From the NCBI RefSeq assembly GCF_009792795.1, contig NZ_VKHQ01000004.1:492659-556658 (forward strand): a stretch of 64,000 nt of DNA, read 5' to 3'. This DNA is from Cognatiluteimonas profundi (GTDB taxonomy: Bacteria; Pseudomonadota; Gammaproteobacteria; Xanthomonadales; Xanthomonadaceae). Positions 56,565-64,000 of this stretch are shown piece after piece (within the stretch, counting starts at the first letter, position 1; the number at the start of each line of letters is the position of its first letter). The position numbers were made by a program, and so were the translations under genes. The notes below the pieces were generated by a model. The model saw only the letters and a list, made by a program, of their open reading frames with translations. It had not been told where the DNA came from and did no database searches.

Positions 56565-57602
56565 ATGTTCGTTGCGAAACCTTTGTCGTCACGGCCGGCC
56601 GGGATCCGGCTGCTGGCCGGCCTCGTGCTGTTGTGCGCGTTTGCCGGCTGCAAGAAGAACGATGCCGACACCACCGCGCCCGCCGGCGCCACGTCGGCGG
56701 CTGGCCAGGCGGCGGCTCCGCCGGCCGAGGCGGTCTCGGCCCAGGTGGCCGGTATGAGCGCGGATGCATTGCGCACGGCCGCCAGCAGCGCCCAGCGCGA
56801 ACAGCGCCTGTATGCGCCGGCCGGCAACAACGCCATGGAGTACTACCTGGCGCTGCGCGACAAGGCACCCAACGATGCGGCGGTGACCAGCGCGCTCAGC
56901 GACCTGATGCCCTATGCCCTGATCGCCACCGAGCAGAGCATCAGCCGCGATGATTTCACCGAGAGCCAGCGCCTGTACGCGCTGATGGCGAAGGCCGATC
57001 CGAACGCCCCGGCGCTGCCACGCCTCAAGCAGGCCATTGCCGACGGCCAGGCCTCGCTGGCGCAACGGACCGCCGCCGCGGCGACCAAGACCGTCGATGA
57101 CGCCAAGCGCCAAGCCGACCTGGAGAAGCAGCGACTGGCCGACCAGCAGAAGACCCAGCAGGCCACTGCGCAGCAATTGGCGACGCAGCAGGCCGCGGCA
57201 CAGGCCGCCGCCCAGCAGGCGGCCGCGCAGAAGGCGGCGGATGATCGCGCCGCTGCGGCGCGCGCGGCAGCGGCATCCTCGCGTCCGCAACCTGCGTCGC
57301 CAACGCCGGCACCAGCGCAGGCAGCCGCCCAGGCGCCGGCGGCCGCGACCACGCTGCGCGCGATCAGCACGCCAGCACCGGCCTATCCGCCCGATGCCTA
57401 TCGCTCGGCCACCGCGGGTGAGGTCGTGGTCGAACTGACCGTGGGCAGCGACGGCTCGGTGACTTCGGTGCGGGTCGTGCGCTCGACGCCGCCGCGCGTG
57501 TTCGATCGTGCGGCACTGGCGGCGGTCAAGCGCTGGCGCTTCCAGCCTGTGAGCGCCCCGATCACCACGCGCCGCACCATCGGCTTCAACCCCGGCGGTT
57601 GA
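56565..57602 (+). CDS. Lipoprotein with coiled coil and TonB C-terminal domain
   Basis: 345 residues. The N-terminus ends LAGLVLLCAFAGCKKND, a probable lipobox (FAGC) with Lys at +2. After a Thr/Ala-rich stretch comes a helical region, a long Gln/Ala coiled coil (QATAQQLATQQAAAQAAAQQ) and a C-terminal TonB domain: APAYPPDAYRSATAGEVVVE, then AALAAVKRWRFQPVSAPITT. Ordinary TonB keeps an uncleaved inner-membrane helix, so a lipid anchor is unusual. The ATG at 56565 has AGGGGAG upstream. Terminated by the hairpin at 57619-57647. Confidence 0.85.
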   Translation: MFVAKPLSSRPAGIRLLAGLVLLCAFAGCKKNDADTTAPAGATSAAGQAAAPPAEAVSAQVAGMSADALRTAASSAQREQRLYAPAGNNAMEYYLALRDKAPNDAAVTSALSDLMPYALIATEQSISRDDFTESQRLYALMAKADPNAPALPRLKQAIADGQASLAQRTAAAATKTVDDAKRQADLEKQRLADQQKTQQATAQQLATQQAAAQAAAQQAAAQKAADDRAAAARAAAASSRPQPASPTPAPAQAAAQAPAAATTLRAISTPAPAYPPDAYRSATAGEVVVELTVGSDGSVTSVRVVRSTPPRVFDRAALAAVKRWRFQPVSAPITTRRTIGFNPGG

Positions 57603-57618
57603 CTGCCGACATGCAACG

Positions 57619-57647
57619 AAAAAGCCCGGCACTTGCCGGGCTTTTTT
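57619..57647. terminator. Bidirectional rho-independent terminator
   Basis: A perfect 10-bp stem AAAGCCCGGC/GCCGGGCTTT with an ACTT loop, flanked by A5 on the left and T6 on the right. It lies between the lipoprotein gene and the convergent ABC permease. Confidence 0.92.
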
Positions 57648-57654
57648 GTGGGCG

Positions 57655-58863
57655 TCAGGCCGAGATCGCCAGTTTTTCCTGGTGGTAACGCCGGGTCGCC
57701 GCGAACCACAGCGCCGTGGCCAGGCCGAAGCCCGCGCACAAATACACGCCCCACTCCATGGGCGACACCACCTCGCTGCGGATGACCTTCAGCAACATCT
57801 GGTTCTGCGCCAGGAACGGTACCGCCATCATCCACAGCTGGTTCTTCACCGGGCTCACCATCAACGCGATGGTCGGGATCATCGGCAGCAGGAGGAGGAA
57901 GGTCATGTAGCTCTGCGCCTCCTTCACCGATTTGGCGCCCGCGGCGATCCAGGTCAGCAGCGCGGTGCCGATGAACAGCATCGGCAACAGGATCACGAGC
58001 ATCTTCCCGATCGCGGCGATCGTGACATCCATCTGCCGGCCGATGCCGGGTGACAGCTGCGCGCCGATCTTGAAGGCAATCAGCGTCATCAGCAGCGAGG
58101 CCAGTCCGACCGCGCATGCCGCCGCGATCTTGCCGCTGACGATCGCGCCGCGCCGCGCCGGCGTCGCCAGCAGCGGTTCCAGCGATTGCCGTTCGCGCTC
58201 GCCCGCGGTCGCATCGATGATCAGGTGCGCGCCACCGAGGAAGGCGCTGAGGATCAGCAGGTAGGGCAGGATCGACATCGACAGGCCCTTGCGCGCCTCC
58301 GGCGTCGACAGGTCCTTGTGCGCGACCGCCAGTGGTGCGGCGACGCCGGGGTTGATGCCGCGCGCGAGCAGGCGCAGCGCGCCGGCCTGTTGCCGGTACT
58401 GGTTCAGCGCCGCCTCGACGCGCTTGACCGGGATGTCGGCGTCCTGGCGCGTCGAGTCGTGCACGATCTCCACCAGCGCCGGCGTGCCGTCGTGCCAGTG
58501 CGCGGCGTAGTCCTTCTCGATGCGCAGGTAGACGTCCTCGTCCTGGTCGCGGATCGCGTCGTCCGGATCGCCCGCCAGGATCTTGCGGCTGATGCCCTGC
58601 CCGCCGAGCCAGGCGACCAGGTTGGGCGCGCGCTCGGCGCCGACCATGGCGATCGCCAGCGGCTTCTCGATCTGGCTCTTCGCGCGCGATTCCGCCATCG
58701 CGCCCATGCCCAGGAGCAAGGCCGGCGTCAGCAGCGGGCCCATCACCAGCGCCAGCACCAGCGTGCGGCGGTCGCGCGACAGCTCGCGCAATTCCTTCTT
58801 CATCACCGTCCACAACGAGGCGATGCTGGTCGACCGTGTGGCGGTCGTTGTCGTGCGCGTCAT
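57655..58863 (-). CDS. ABC-2 type permease, NatB-like
   Basis: 402 residues. A first helix near DRRTLVLALVMGPLLTPALL, a large outward-facing domain (about residues 60-200) and five or more C-terminal helices (LSMSILPYLLILSAFLGGAH, GLASLLMTLIAFKIGAQLSP, TIALMVSPVKNQLWMMAVPF). The segment DATAGERERQSLEPLLATPA is typical of NatB/ABC-2 exporters. It overlaps the ATPase gene by 4 bp. NatAB of Bacillus exports Na+; the substrate here is unproven. Confidence 0.88.
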   Translation of the reverse strand: MTRTTTTATRSTSIASLWTVMKKELRELSRDRRTLVLALVMGPLLTPALLLGMGAMAESRAKSQIEKPLAIAMVGAERAPNLVAWLGGQGISRKILAGDPDDAIRDQDEDVYLRIEKDYAAHWHDGTPALVEIVHDSTRQDADIPVKRVEAALNQYRQQAGALRLLARGINPGVAAPLAVAHKDLSTPEARKGLSMSILPYLLILSAFLGGAHLIIDATAGERERQSLEPLLATPARRGAIVSGKIAAACAVGLASLLMTLIAFKIGAQLSPGIGRQMDVTIAAIGKMLVILLPMLFIGTALLTWIAAGAKSVKEAQSYMTFLLLLPMIPTIALMVSPVKNQLWMMAVPFLAQNQMLLKVIRSEVVSPMEWGVYLCAGFGLATALWFAATRRYHQEKLAISA

Positions 58864-59612
58864 GCGTGCAGGCCCTCCTCGGAGCCGATCAGCTGGACGA
58901 AGGCGTCCTCGAGGTTGGATTCACCCGTGCGTTCGCGTAGTTCATCAGCCGTGCCCTGCGCCACCACGCGACCGTGCGCGATGACGACGATGCGATCGCA
59001 CAGTGTGGCGACCTCCTGCATGATGTGGCTGGAAAAAATCACGCAGCGGCCTTCGCCGCGCAGGTGGCGCAGGAAATCGCGCAGGCCGCGCGTGGTCATC
59101 ACGTCCAGCCCGTTGGTCGGTTCGTCGAGGATGACGTTGCGCGGATCGTGCACCAGCGCGCGTGCGATCGCGGTCTTGGTGCGCTGGCCCTGCGAGAAGC
59201 CTTCCGTCATGCGATCGAGGACGTCGTCCATCTGCAGCGCCGTCGCCAGCTCGCGCGTGCGCTGCTCGATCAGCGCCGCCGGCATGCCGTGCAGTTCGCC
59301 GAAGTAACGGATGTTCTCGCGCGCCGTCAGGCGCTTGTACACGCCGCGCGCATCGGGCAGGACGCCCAGCGCGCGCCGCGCGATTTCCGGGTCCATCGCC
59401 ACGTCCGCGCCATCGATCAGCACGCGCCCGCTTTCCGGGCGCATCAGCGTGTAGAGCATGCGCAGCGTGGTGGTCTTGCCGGCGCCGTTGGGACCAAGCA
59501 GGCCGGTGATTTCGCCATCGCGCGCGATGAAGCCGACATCATCGACGGCCACGACGGGCGCGCCCTTTTCCTTGCCGGGGAAGGTCTTGCGCAGGTGTTC
59601 TGCAACGATCAT
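58860..59612 (-). CDS. ABC transporter ATP-binding protein, NatA-like
   Basis: 250 residues. Walker A GLLGPNGAGKTTTLRMLYTL, signature TEGFSQGQRTKTAIARALVH, Walker B NVILDEPTNGLDVMTT, His-loop IFSSHIMQEV. A single nucleotide-binding domain of the exporter type, pairing with the NatB-like permease it overlaps at its stop. It starts 29 bp after the TAP-like hydrolase. Confidence 0.92.
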   Translation of the reverse strand: MIVAEHLRKTFPGKEKGAPVVAVDDVGFIARDGEITGLLGPNGAGKTTTLRMLYTLMRPESGRVLIDGADVAMDPEIARRALGVLPDARGVYKRLTARENIRYFGELHGMPAALIEQRTRELATALQMDDVLDRMTEGFSQGQRTKTAIARALVHDPRNVILDEPTNGLDVMTTRGLRDFLRHLRGEGRCVIFSSHIMQEVATLCDRIVVIAHGRVVAQGTADELRERTGESNLEDAFVQLIGSEEGLHA

Positions 59613-59641
59613 GGGTTGGTCCTGTCAGGAGCGCGCCGCGC

Positions 59642-61195
59642 TCAGGGTTCCCAGCCGTTGAAGCTGGTGAAGGGCGGCGTGTAGGGCAGCGTGCGCAGGC
59701 ACGCGGCGTCGAGTGATCTGGCATCGGCCTTGTCGATGAACTGCGCGAACAGCTTCGGCATGCAGCCGGCGCCAATGACGTTGTGGCCCTGTCCGCGCAC
59801 CACCAGGTGGCGGCCATTGGGCAGCGTGCGCACGACTTCGGCGCCGTATCGCGGCGGCGTCACCGGATCGAATTCGCCGCTCATCAGCAGCGCCGGCACC
59901 GTTGATCGCAGCGGCGCGTGGAAGTCGGCGGGCATCGCACCCCTGGGCCACAGCGCGCATTGCGCGGCGAAGTCGTCGGCGAACTGGTTGCCCATCAGCG
60001 TGGCCGCATCGTCGGCATTGGCCTTCAATCCGTACGCGTCCTCGCTGCAGATCACCGACAGCTGCATGCCCATTGCCATCTGCCCGGCCATCGTGCTGCC
60101 GAGCATCTTCGCCAGCGCCATCAGGCCGTCATAGCGGCCCTCGGAGGCTTCCTTCAACTGCAATGGCAGCAGCGATGAGGCCAGCGGCGTGTACGCATAC
60201 ATGCGCATCAGCCCGGCGACGTCATCGGGTCGCAGGCGCGCCTCATGCAGCGCGCCGGTACTCGGGTCGCGATAGCGCACCAGCGGTGGGCTGGAGCGCA
60301 ATGTCGTCATCAGCGCATCCAGCCGCGAACGCGGGTCGCCCAGCGCACGGGCGCAGGCGGGTACCTTGCGGCACTCGCCAAACTGCAGGTCCAGTGCCTG
60401 TTCGAGGTTGTGCGCGAATTCATTGCCGACGATGAGCGTGTTCGGCGCCACTGAATCCAGCACCAGCGTGCGCGTGCTGTGCGGGTAGCGCATCGCGTAC
60501 TGCTGCGCCACGCGCGTGCCGTAGGAGATGCCGACAAGGTTGATCGTCGGCGCGCCGATTGCCTCGCGCACCGCTTCGAGATCGCGGATCGCGTCGGTGG
60601 TGGTGTAAAAGCGCAGGTCGGCCCGCGGCGACAGCGCATCCCGGCAACGCTGCGCGAAACGCCGCGCGGCATCGGGGCCCGTTGGCTCCGTCGCCGGGTC
60701 GGCAGCGGTGTCCTTGTGCTCGGTATCCGGGCAGGTCAGCGGATTGGACTGGCCAGTGCCACGCTGGTCGACCAGGATCACGCTGCGTTTCTTCAGCACG
60801 TCGGCGAAGGCCGGCGCGACCTGCGGATAGCTTTCCGTCGCCGCCTGCCCGGGGCCGCCGGCAAGCATGAACACCGGATCAGGCTCGCTGGTGCCGGTAT
60901 CGCCCGCCGGTACCCAGGCGATGTGCAAAGCGATATGGCGGCCCTGTGGCAACGCCGGGTTTTCCGGGACCGACAGCGAGCCACATTCGGCCTCGACGCT
61001 CGCCATCGCCGATTGCGACGACAACGTGCAGGGGACGAATGCCAGGCGGCCGTACCTGCGCACCGGCGCCGGGCTGGCCGCCACCGTGCGCCGGTGTTTC
61101 GCCGCCCCGGGGCTGGCGTGGTCGCGCACGTAGCGGTAGCCGAACAACGCGACCAGCAGCAGGGCGGCGACAATCGAGCGAAGCGTGCGTGACAT
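59642..61195 (-). CDS. Alpha/beta hydrolase, tripeptidyl aminopeptidase (TAP)-like
   Basis: 517 residues. An N-terminal hydrophobic segment (SIVAALLLVALFGYRYVRDH) suggests export. The oxyanion region is VFMLAGGPGQAATESYPQVA, the nucleophile elbow NLVGISYGTRVAQQYAMRYP (GxSxG), and the C-terminal TAP-like domain contains SGEFDPVTPPRYGAEVV (Asp) and VVRGQGHNVIGAGCMP (His). S33-type enzymes of this size act on peptides or small amides. It is upstream of the ABC pair on the same strand with only 29 bp between. Confidence 0.9.
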   Translation of the reverse strand: MSRTLRSIVAALLLVALFGYRYVRDHASPGAAKHRRTVAASPAPVRRYGRLAFVPCTLSSQSAMASVEAECGSLSVPENPALPQGRHIALHIAWVPAGDTGTSEPDPVFMLAGGPGQAATESYPQVAPAFADVLKKRSVILVDQRGTGQSNPLTCPDTEHKDTAADPATEPTGPDAARRFAQRCRDALSPRADLRFYTTTDAIRDLEAVREAIGAPTINLVGISYGTRVAQQYAMRYPHSTRTLVLDSVAPNTLIVGNEFAHNLEQALDLQFGECRKVPACARALGDPRSRLDALMTTLRSSPPLVRYRDPSTGALHEARLRPDDVAGLMRMYAYTPLASSLLPLQLKEASEGRYDGLMALAKMLGSTMAGQMAMGMQLSVICSEDAYGLKANADDAATLMGNQFADDFAAQCALWPRGAMPADFHAPLRSTVPALLMSGEFDPVTPPRYGAEVVRTLPNGRHLVVRGQGHNVIGAGCMPKLFAQFIDKADARSLDAACLRTLPYTPPFTSFNGWEP

Positions 61196-61248
61196 GTGTG
61201 GCGGGTCTCCGTGGCGCGTTTGAGTCGACAGGAAAATCTGCGGATGGA

Positions 61249-61443
61249 TCAGTCCGCGGGCTGGAAGATCGCCTCGATCGGCTCGCCGAACAAACGCGCC
61301 AGGCGGAAAGCCAGCGGCAGGCTCGGGTCGTACTTGCCGGTCTCGATTGCGTTGACGGTCTGGCGCGACACGTCCAGGCGCTCGGCCAGCTCGCCTTGCG
61401 ACCAGCCACGCTGCTCGCGCAATTCGCGGATGCGGCTCAGCAC
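61249..61443 (-). CDS. XRE-family transcriptional regulator
   Basis: 64 residues, a complete small helix-turn-helix: LSRIRELREQRGWSQGELAE, then RLDVSRQTVNAIETGKYDPS and LAFRLARLFGEPIEAIF. The HTH is of the HTH_3 (Cro/C1) type. The start is a GTG at 61443, 7 bp after the stop of the membrane-protein gene upstream, so the two are one operon. This pair (membrane protein plus short XRE) is common in proteobacteria. It is the natural candidate to bind the operator at 62032-62084. Confidence 0.9.
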   Translation of the reverse strand: MLSRIRELREQRGWSQGELAERLDVSRQTVNAIETGKYDPSLPLAFRLARLFGEPIEAIFQPAD

Positions 61444-61450
61444 CGCGCGG

Positions 61451-62023
61451 TCACCAGTAGCGGCGCGTGACCGCCACCTTGGCCACGCCATACGTGAAGC
61501 ACACCAGCGGGAACAGCCACAGCATCGCGATGCCCGCACCGATCTCGATCACCCGCGCAAATTGCAGGAAGCCACCCGCCAGGTACAGCAGCGACACGAG
61601 CGCGGTGGCGATGCTCACCGCCTCCAACTCGATCCGGCGCTGCAATTCGTCGGCGTCGCGGATGTACCGCACGATGGCGCGCATCGCCAATGCGATCGGC
61701 GGCAGCGGCAGCAAGGCGACGATGCCCCGCAGCCACGCGGACTCGATCTGCTTGAGCAGCCACAACGACAGAAACAGCGCCACGACGTAACCGAGCATGG
61801 GCGGCATGAATTCACGCAGGTAGCGGCGGCGCAGCGCCGGCGTGCCGGTGGCGCAGTCGTCCGGCATGCGCGACCTGAGTGCCGCAACCAGCAACAGCCC
61901 GACCGCCAGGCCGTACAGCAGTCCCTGCAGCGTGTCGGACAGGGCCAGCACGCGTGGCAGGCCGACTGCCGCCGCCAGCATCAGCGTGCCGGCCACGGCC
62001 ATGATTTTTGGTTTCTTCCCCAC
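61451..62023 (-). CDS. Uncharacterised four-to-six-helix membrane protein
   Basis: 190 residues. Hydrophobic helices include IMAVAGTLMLAAAVGLPRVL, LQGLLYGLAVGLLLVAALRS, FMPPMLGYVVALFLSLWLLK, VALLPLPPIALAMRAIVRYI and FARVIEIGAGIAMLWLFPLV. I choose GTG at 62023 because AGGAG lies 6 nt upstream; a TTG one codon earlier has the same ribosome site too close. No function is known; it is encoded with the XRE regulator behind the unusual promoter/operator. Confidence 0.78.
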   Translation of the reverse strand: MGKKPKIMAVAGTLMLAAAVGLPRVLALSDTLQGLLYGLAVGLLLVAALRSRMPDDCATGTPALRRRYLREFMPPMLGYVVALFLSLWLLKQIESAWLRGIVALLPLPPIALAMRAIVRYIRDADELQRRIELEAVSIATALVSLLYLAGGFLQFARVIEIGAGIAMLWLFPLVCFTYGVAKVAVTRRYW

Positions 62024-62031
62024 CAATGACT

Positions 62032-62084
62032 CCTGTCAAGCAAACTTGACAGGGACGATAAGCGAGGCGAATTGACCTGTCAAG
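62032..62084 (-). promoter_or_regulatory. Promoter with overlapping palindromic operator
   Basis: Minus-strand promoter: -35 TTGACA (62078-62083), 17-bp spacer, -10 TATCGT (62055-62060). The 9-mer CTTGACAGG occurs three times: at the -35 (62076-62084), and as both arms of a perfect inverted repeat with a CAAA spacer (62032-62053) that covers the region just after the -10 and reaches the ribosome site. This fits autorepression by the XRE protein, an inference. Confidence 0.78.
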
Positions 62085-62111
62085 CGACCTTTACACCGCG
62101 ATCGTTCGAAA

Positions 62112-62867
62112 CTACTTGCTGCTGACGTATTTCTCGCGGCGGATCTGCGACACGGCCAGCCCGCTTGCCTTCAGCGCCTCGAAACAGGCGTCGACCATGT
62201 TCGGATTGCCGCACAGGTAGGCGATGTCGGTGGCCGGATCCGGCGCGAACTCGGCCAGGAACTGCTGCACGTAGCCGTGGCGCACGTCGGGATGCGGATC
62301 GGGCGGCAGCTCGCGCGACAGGCAGGGCACGAAGCGGAAGTTGCGCGGATGGCGGTCGGCGAACGCGCGGAATTCATCGCCATACAGCAGCTCGGCCGGG
62401 GTCCGCGCGCCGAACAGCAGCACGACCTGGATGTCGCGCTGCGCGATCTGCCGCTCCAGCAGCGGCAGCATCGCGCGATAGGGCGTCACCCCGGTGCCGG
62501 TGCCGATGAGCAGGTAGCGCTGGTTGGCATCGGCCGGCGTCAGGCAGAAACGACCGTATGGGCCGCTCGCATCGACATGCCCGCCTTCTTCCAGGCCTTC
62601 GAACAAGGCCGTCGCCGCGCCGCCGGCGACGTAGCTCACCGCGATCTCGACGGCCTCGCCAGGCCCCAGCGCATGGTCGTGGATGGTGGCCAGCGAGTAG
62701 CTGCGCTTGGTCGCGGTGCCATCGGCGTAGTGGAAGTGCACCTGCAGGAATTGACCCGGGATGAAATCCAGCGGCTGTCCATCGTCGCGGACGAAGGACA
62801 GGTGGGCGACGCTGGGGGCCAGCATGCGACGACCCACGAGCTTGAGCGGAAAATGCTGGATGGCCAC
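62112..62867 (-). CDS. fpr: Ferredoxin--NADP reductase, Fpr-like
   Basis: 251 residues. The FAD-binding domain has KRSYSLATIHDH (the RxYS motif) and HVDASGPYGRFCLT; the NADP domain has YLLIGTGTGVTPYRAMLPLL and DIAYLCGNPNMVDACFEALK. It passes electrons between NADPH and ferredoxin or flavodoxin. The start is uncertain: GTG at 62867 or TTG at 62891, neither with a strong ribosome site; GTG is chosen. The C-terminus ends KYVSSK. Divergent from the yadG-type gene. Confidence 0.88.
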   Translation of the reverse strand: MAIQHFPLKLVGRRMLAPSVAHLSFVRDDGQPLDFIPGQFLQVHFHYADGTATKRSYSLATIHDHALGPGEAVEIAVSYVAGGAATALFEGLEEGGHVDASGPYGRFCLTPADANQRYLLIGTGTGVTPYRAMLPLLERQIAQRDIQVVLLFGARTPAELLYGDEFRAFADRHPRNFRFVPCLSRELPPDPHPDVRHGYVQQFLAEFAPDPATDIAYLCGNPNMVDACFEALKASGLAVSQIRREKYVSSK

Positions 62868-62920
62868 GGGTTCTGCGGTGCCTGCAACCAACTGTGGCCA
62901 AGTGCCGCCACGGGGCCGCC

Positions 62921-62926
62921 TATACT
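62921..62926 (+). promoter_or_regulatory. Possible -10 element of the yadG-type ABC operon
   Basis: TATACT lies 38 bp before the ATG at 62964. No good -35 is seen at the right distance, so this is tentative. Confidence 0.4.
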
Positions 62927-62963
62927 AACGGCATCGCCGCGGCGGCTGCGGCCCAGGTGTGCA

Positions 62964-63988
<1,025 letters not shown>

Positions 63989-63992
<4 letters not shown>

Positions 63993-64000
63993 GCGCGCAG
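63989..64000 (+). CDS. Start of an ABC-2 permease gene (YadH-type expected), cut by the window end
   Basis: Only ATG and three codons (MSAQ) are present. The start overlaps the TGA of the ATPase gene (ATGA), the usual coupling of a YadG-YadH pair. The identity is inferred from position alone. Confidence 0.4.

Noticed and set aside
62041-62075. A plus-strand promoter from TTGACA at 62046
   Set aside because: No -10 at a proper distance and no gene follows on that strand; the site is better read as one arm of the minus-strand operator.

Overview
This window is a high-GC (about 70% by eye) chromosomal segment of a gammaproteobacterium, most likely a member of the Xanthomonadaceae (Lysobacter/Luteimonas/Xanthomonas group). 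The reasons are the replication-origin gene cluster, RpmH and RecF sequences of xanthomonad type, and a tonB-exbB-exbD-exbD cluster arranged as in Xanthomonas. I see no prophage, insertion sequence, CRISPR array, tRNA or rRNA gene.

Layout. (1) 1-5.6 kb: the start of an MFS transporter, egtD and egtB (ergothioneine synthesis), a divergent class V PLP enzyme that could supply the missing C-S lyase, an FAD/CxxC oxidoreductase and folE. (2) 5.7-6.8 kb: two paralogous glycine-zipper proteins separated by a terminator. (3) 7-15.9 kb: recC-recB-recD, translationally coupled. (4) 16.1-20.2 kb: the complete mlaFEDCB-mlaA phospholipid-transport operon. (5) 20.3-32.8 kb: mostly single genes: rmuC (visibly lower GC), rlmI, a rhomboid protease, a small outer-membrane barrel, an M28 peptidase, phhA, fbp and an SLC13-type permease. 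(6) 32.8-37.1 kb: a large CheB-CheR-PAS-HWE kinase fused in one chain and coupled to a single-domain response regulator. (7) 37.2-41 kb: a radical SAM protein, a cardiolipin synthase and pdxJ. (8) 41.3-45.8 kb: the TonB energy-transduction operon, a TPR protein and an M48 peptidase. (9) 46-56.5 kb: the origin region. gyrB, recF, dnaN and dnaA run one way; rpmH, rnpA, yidC and mnmE run the other. (10) 56.5-64 kb: a TonB-C lipoprotein, a Na+-efflux-type ABC pair, a TAP-like hydrolase, an XRE regulator with its membrane partner and a striking operator/promoter, a ferredoxin-NADP reductase, and the start of a yadGH-type ABC system.

The most notable non-coding signals are three perfect GTTCCACGTGGAAC palindromes (parS). 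Two lie inside recF and one lies between recF and dnaN. All are within 2.5 kb of a short AT-rich dnaA-dnaN gap with DnaA boxes, the likely oriC. Replication start, ParB loading and the basic replication genes are therefore packed into about 5 kb.

I found no clearly unknown multi-gene system. The best leads are the ergothioneine neighbourhood (PLP enzyme plus a CxxC flavoprotein lacking the usual NADPH motif), the parS sites in coding DNA, the self-overlapping operator at 62.03-62.08 kb, and the TonB-C lipoprotein.
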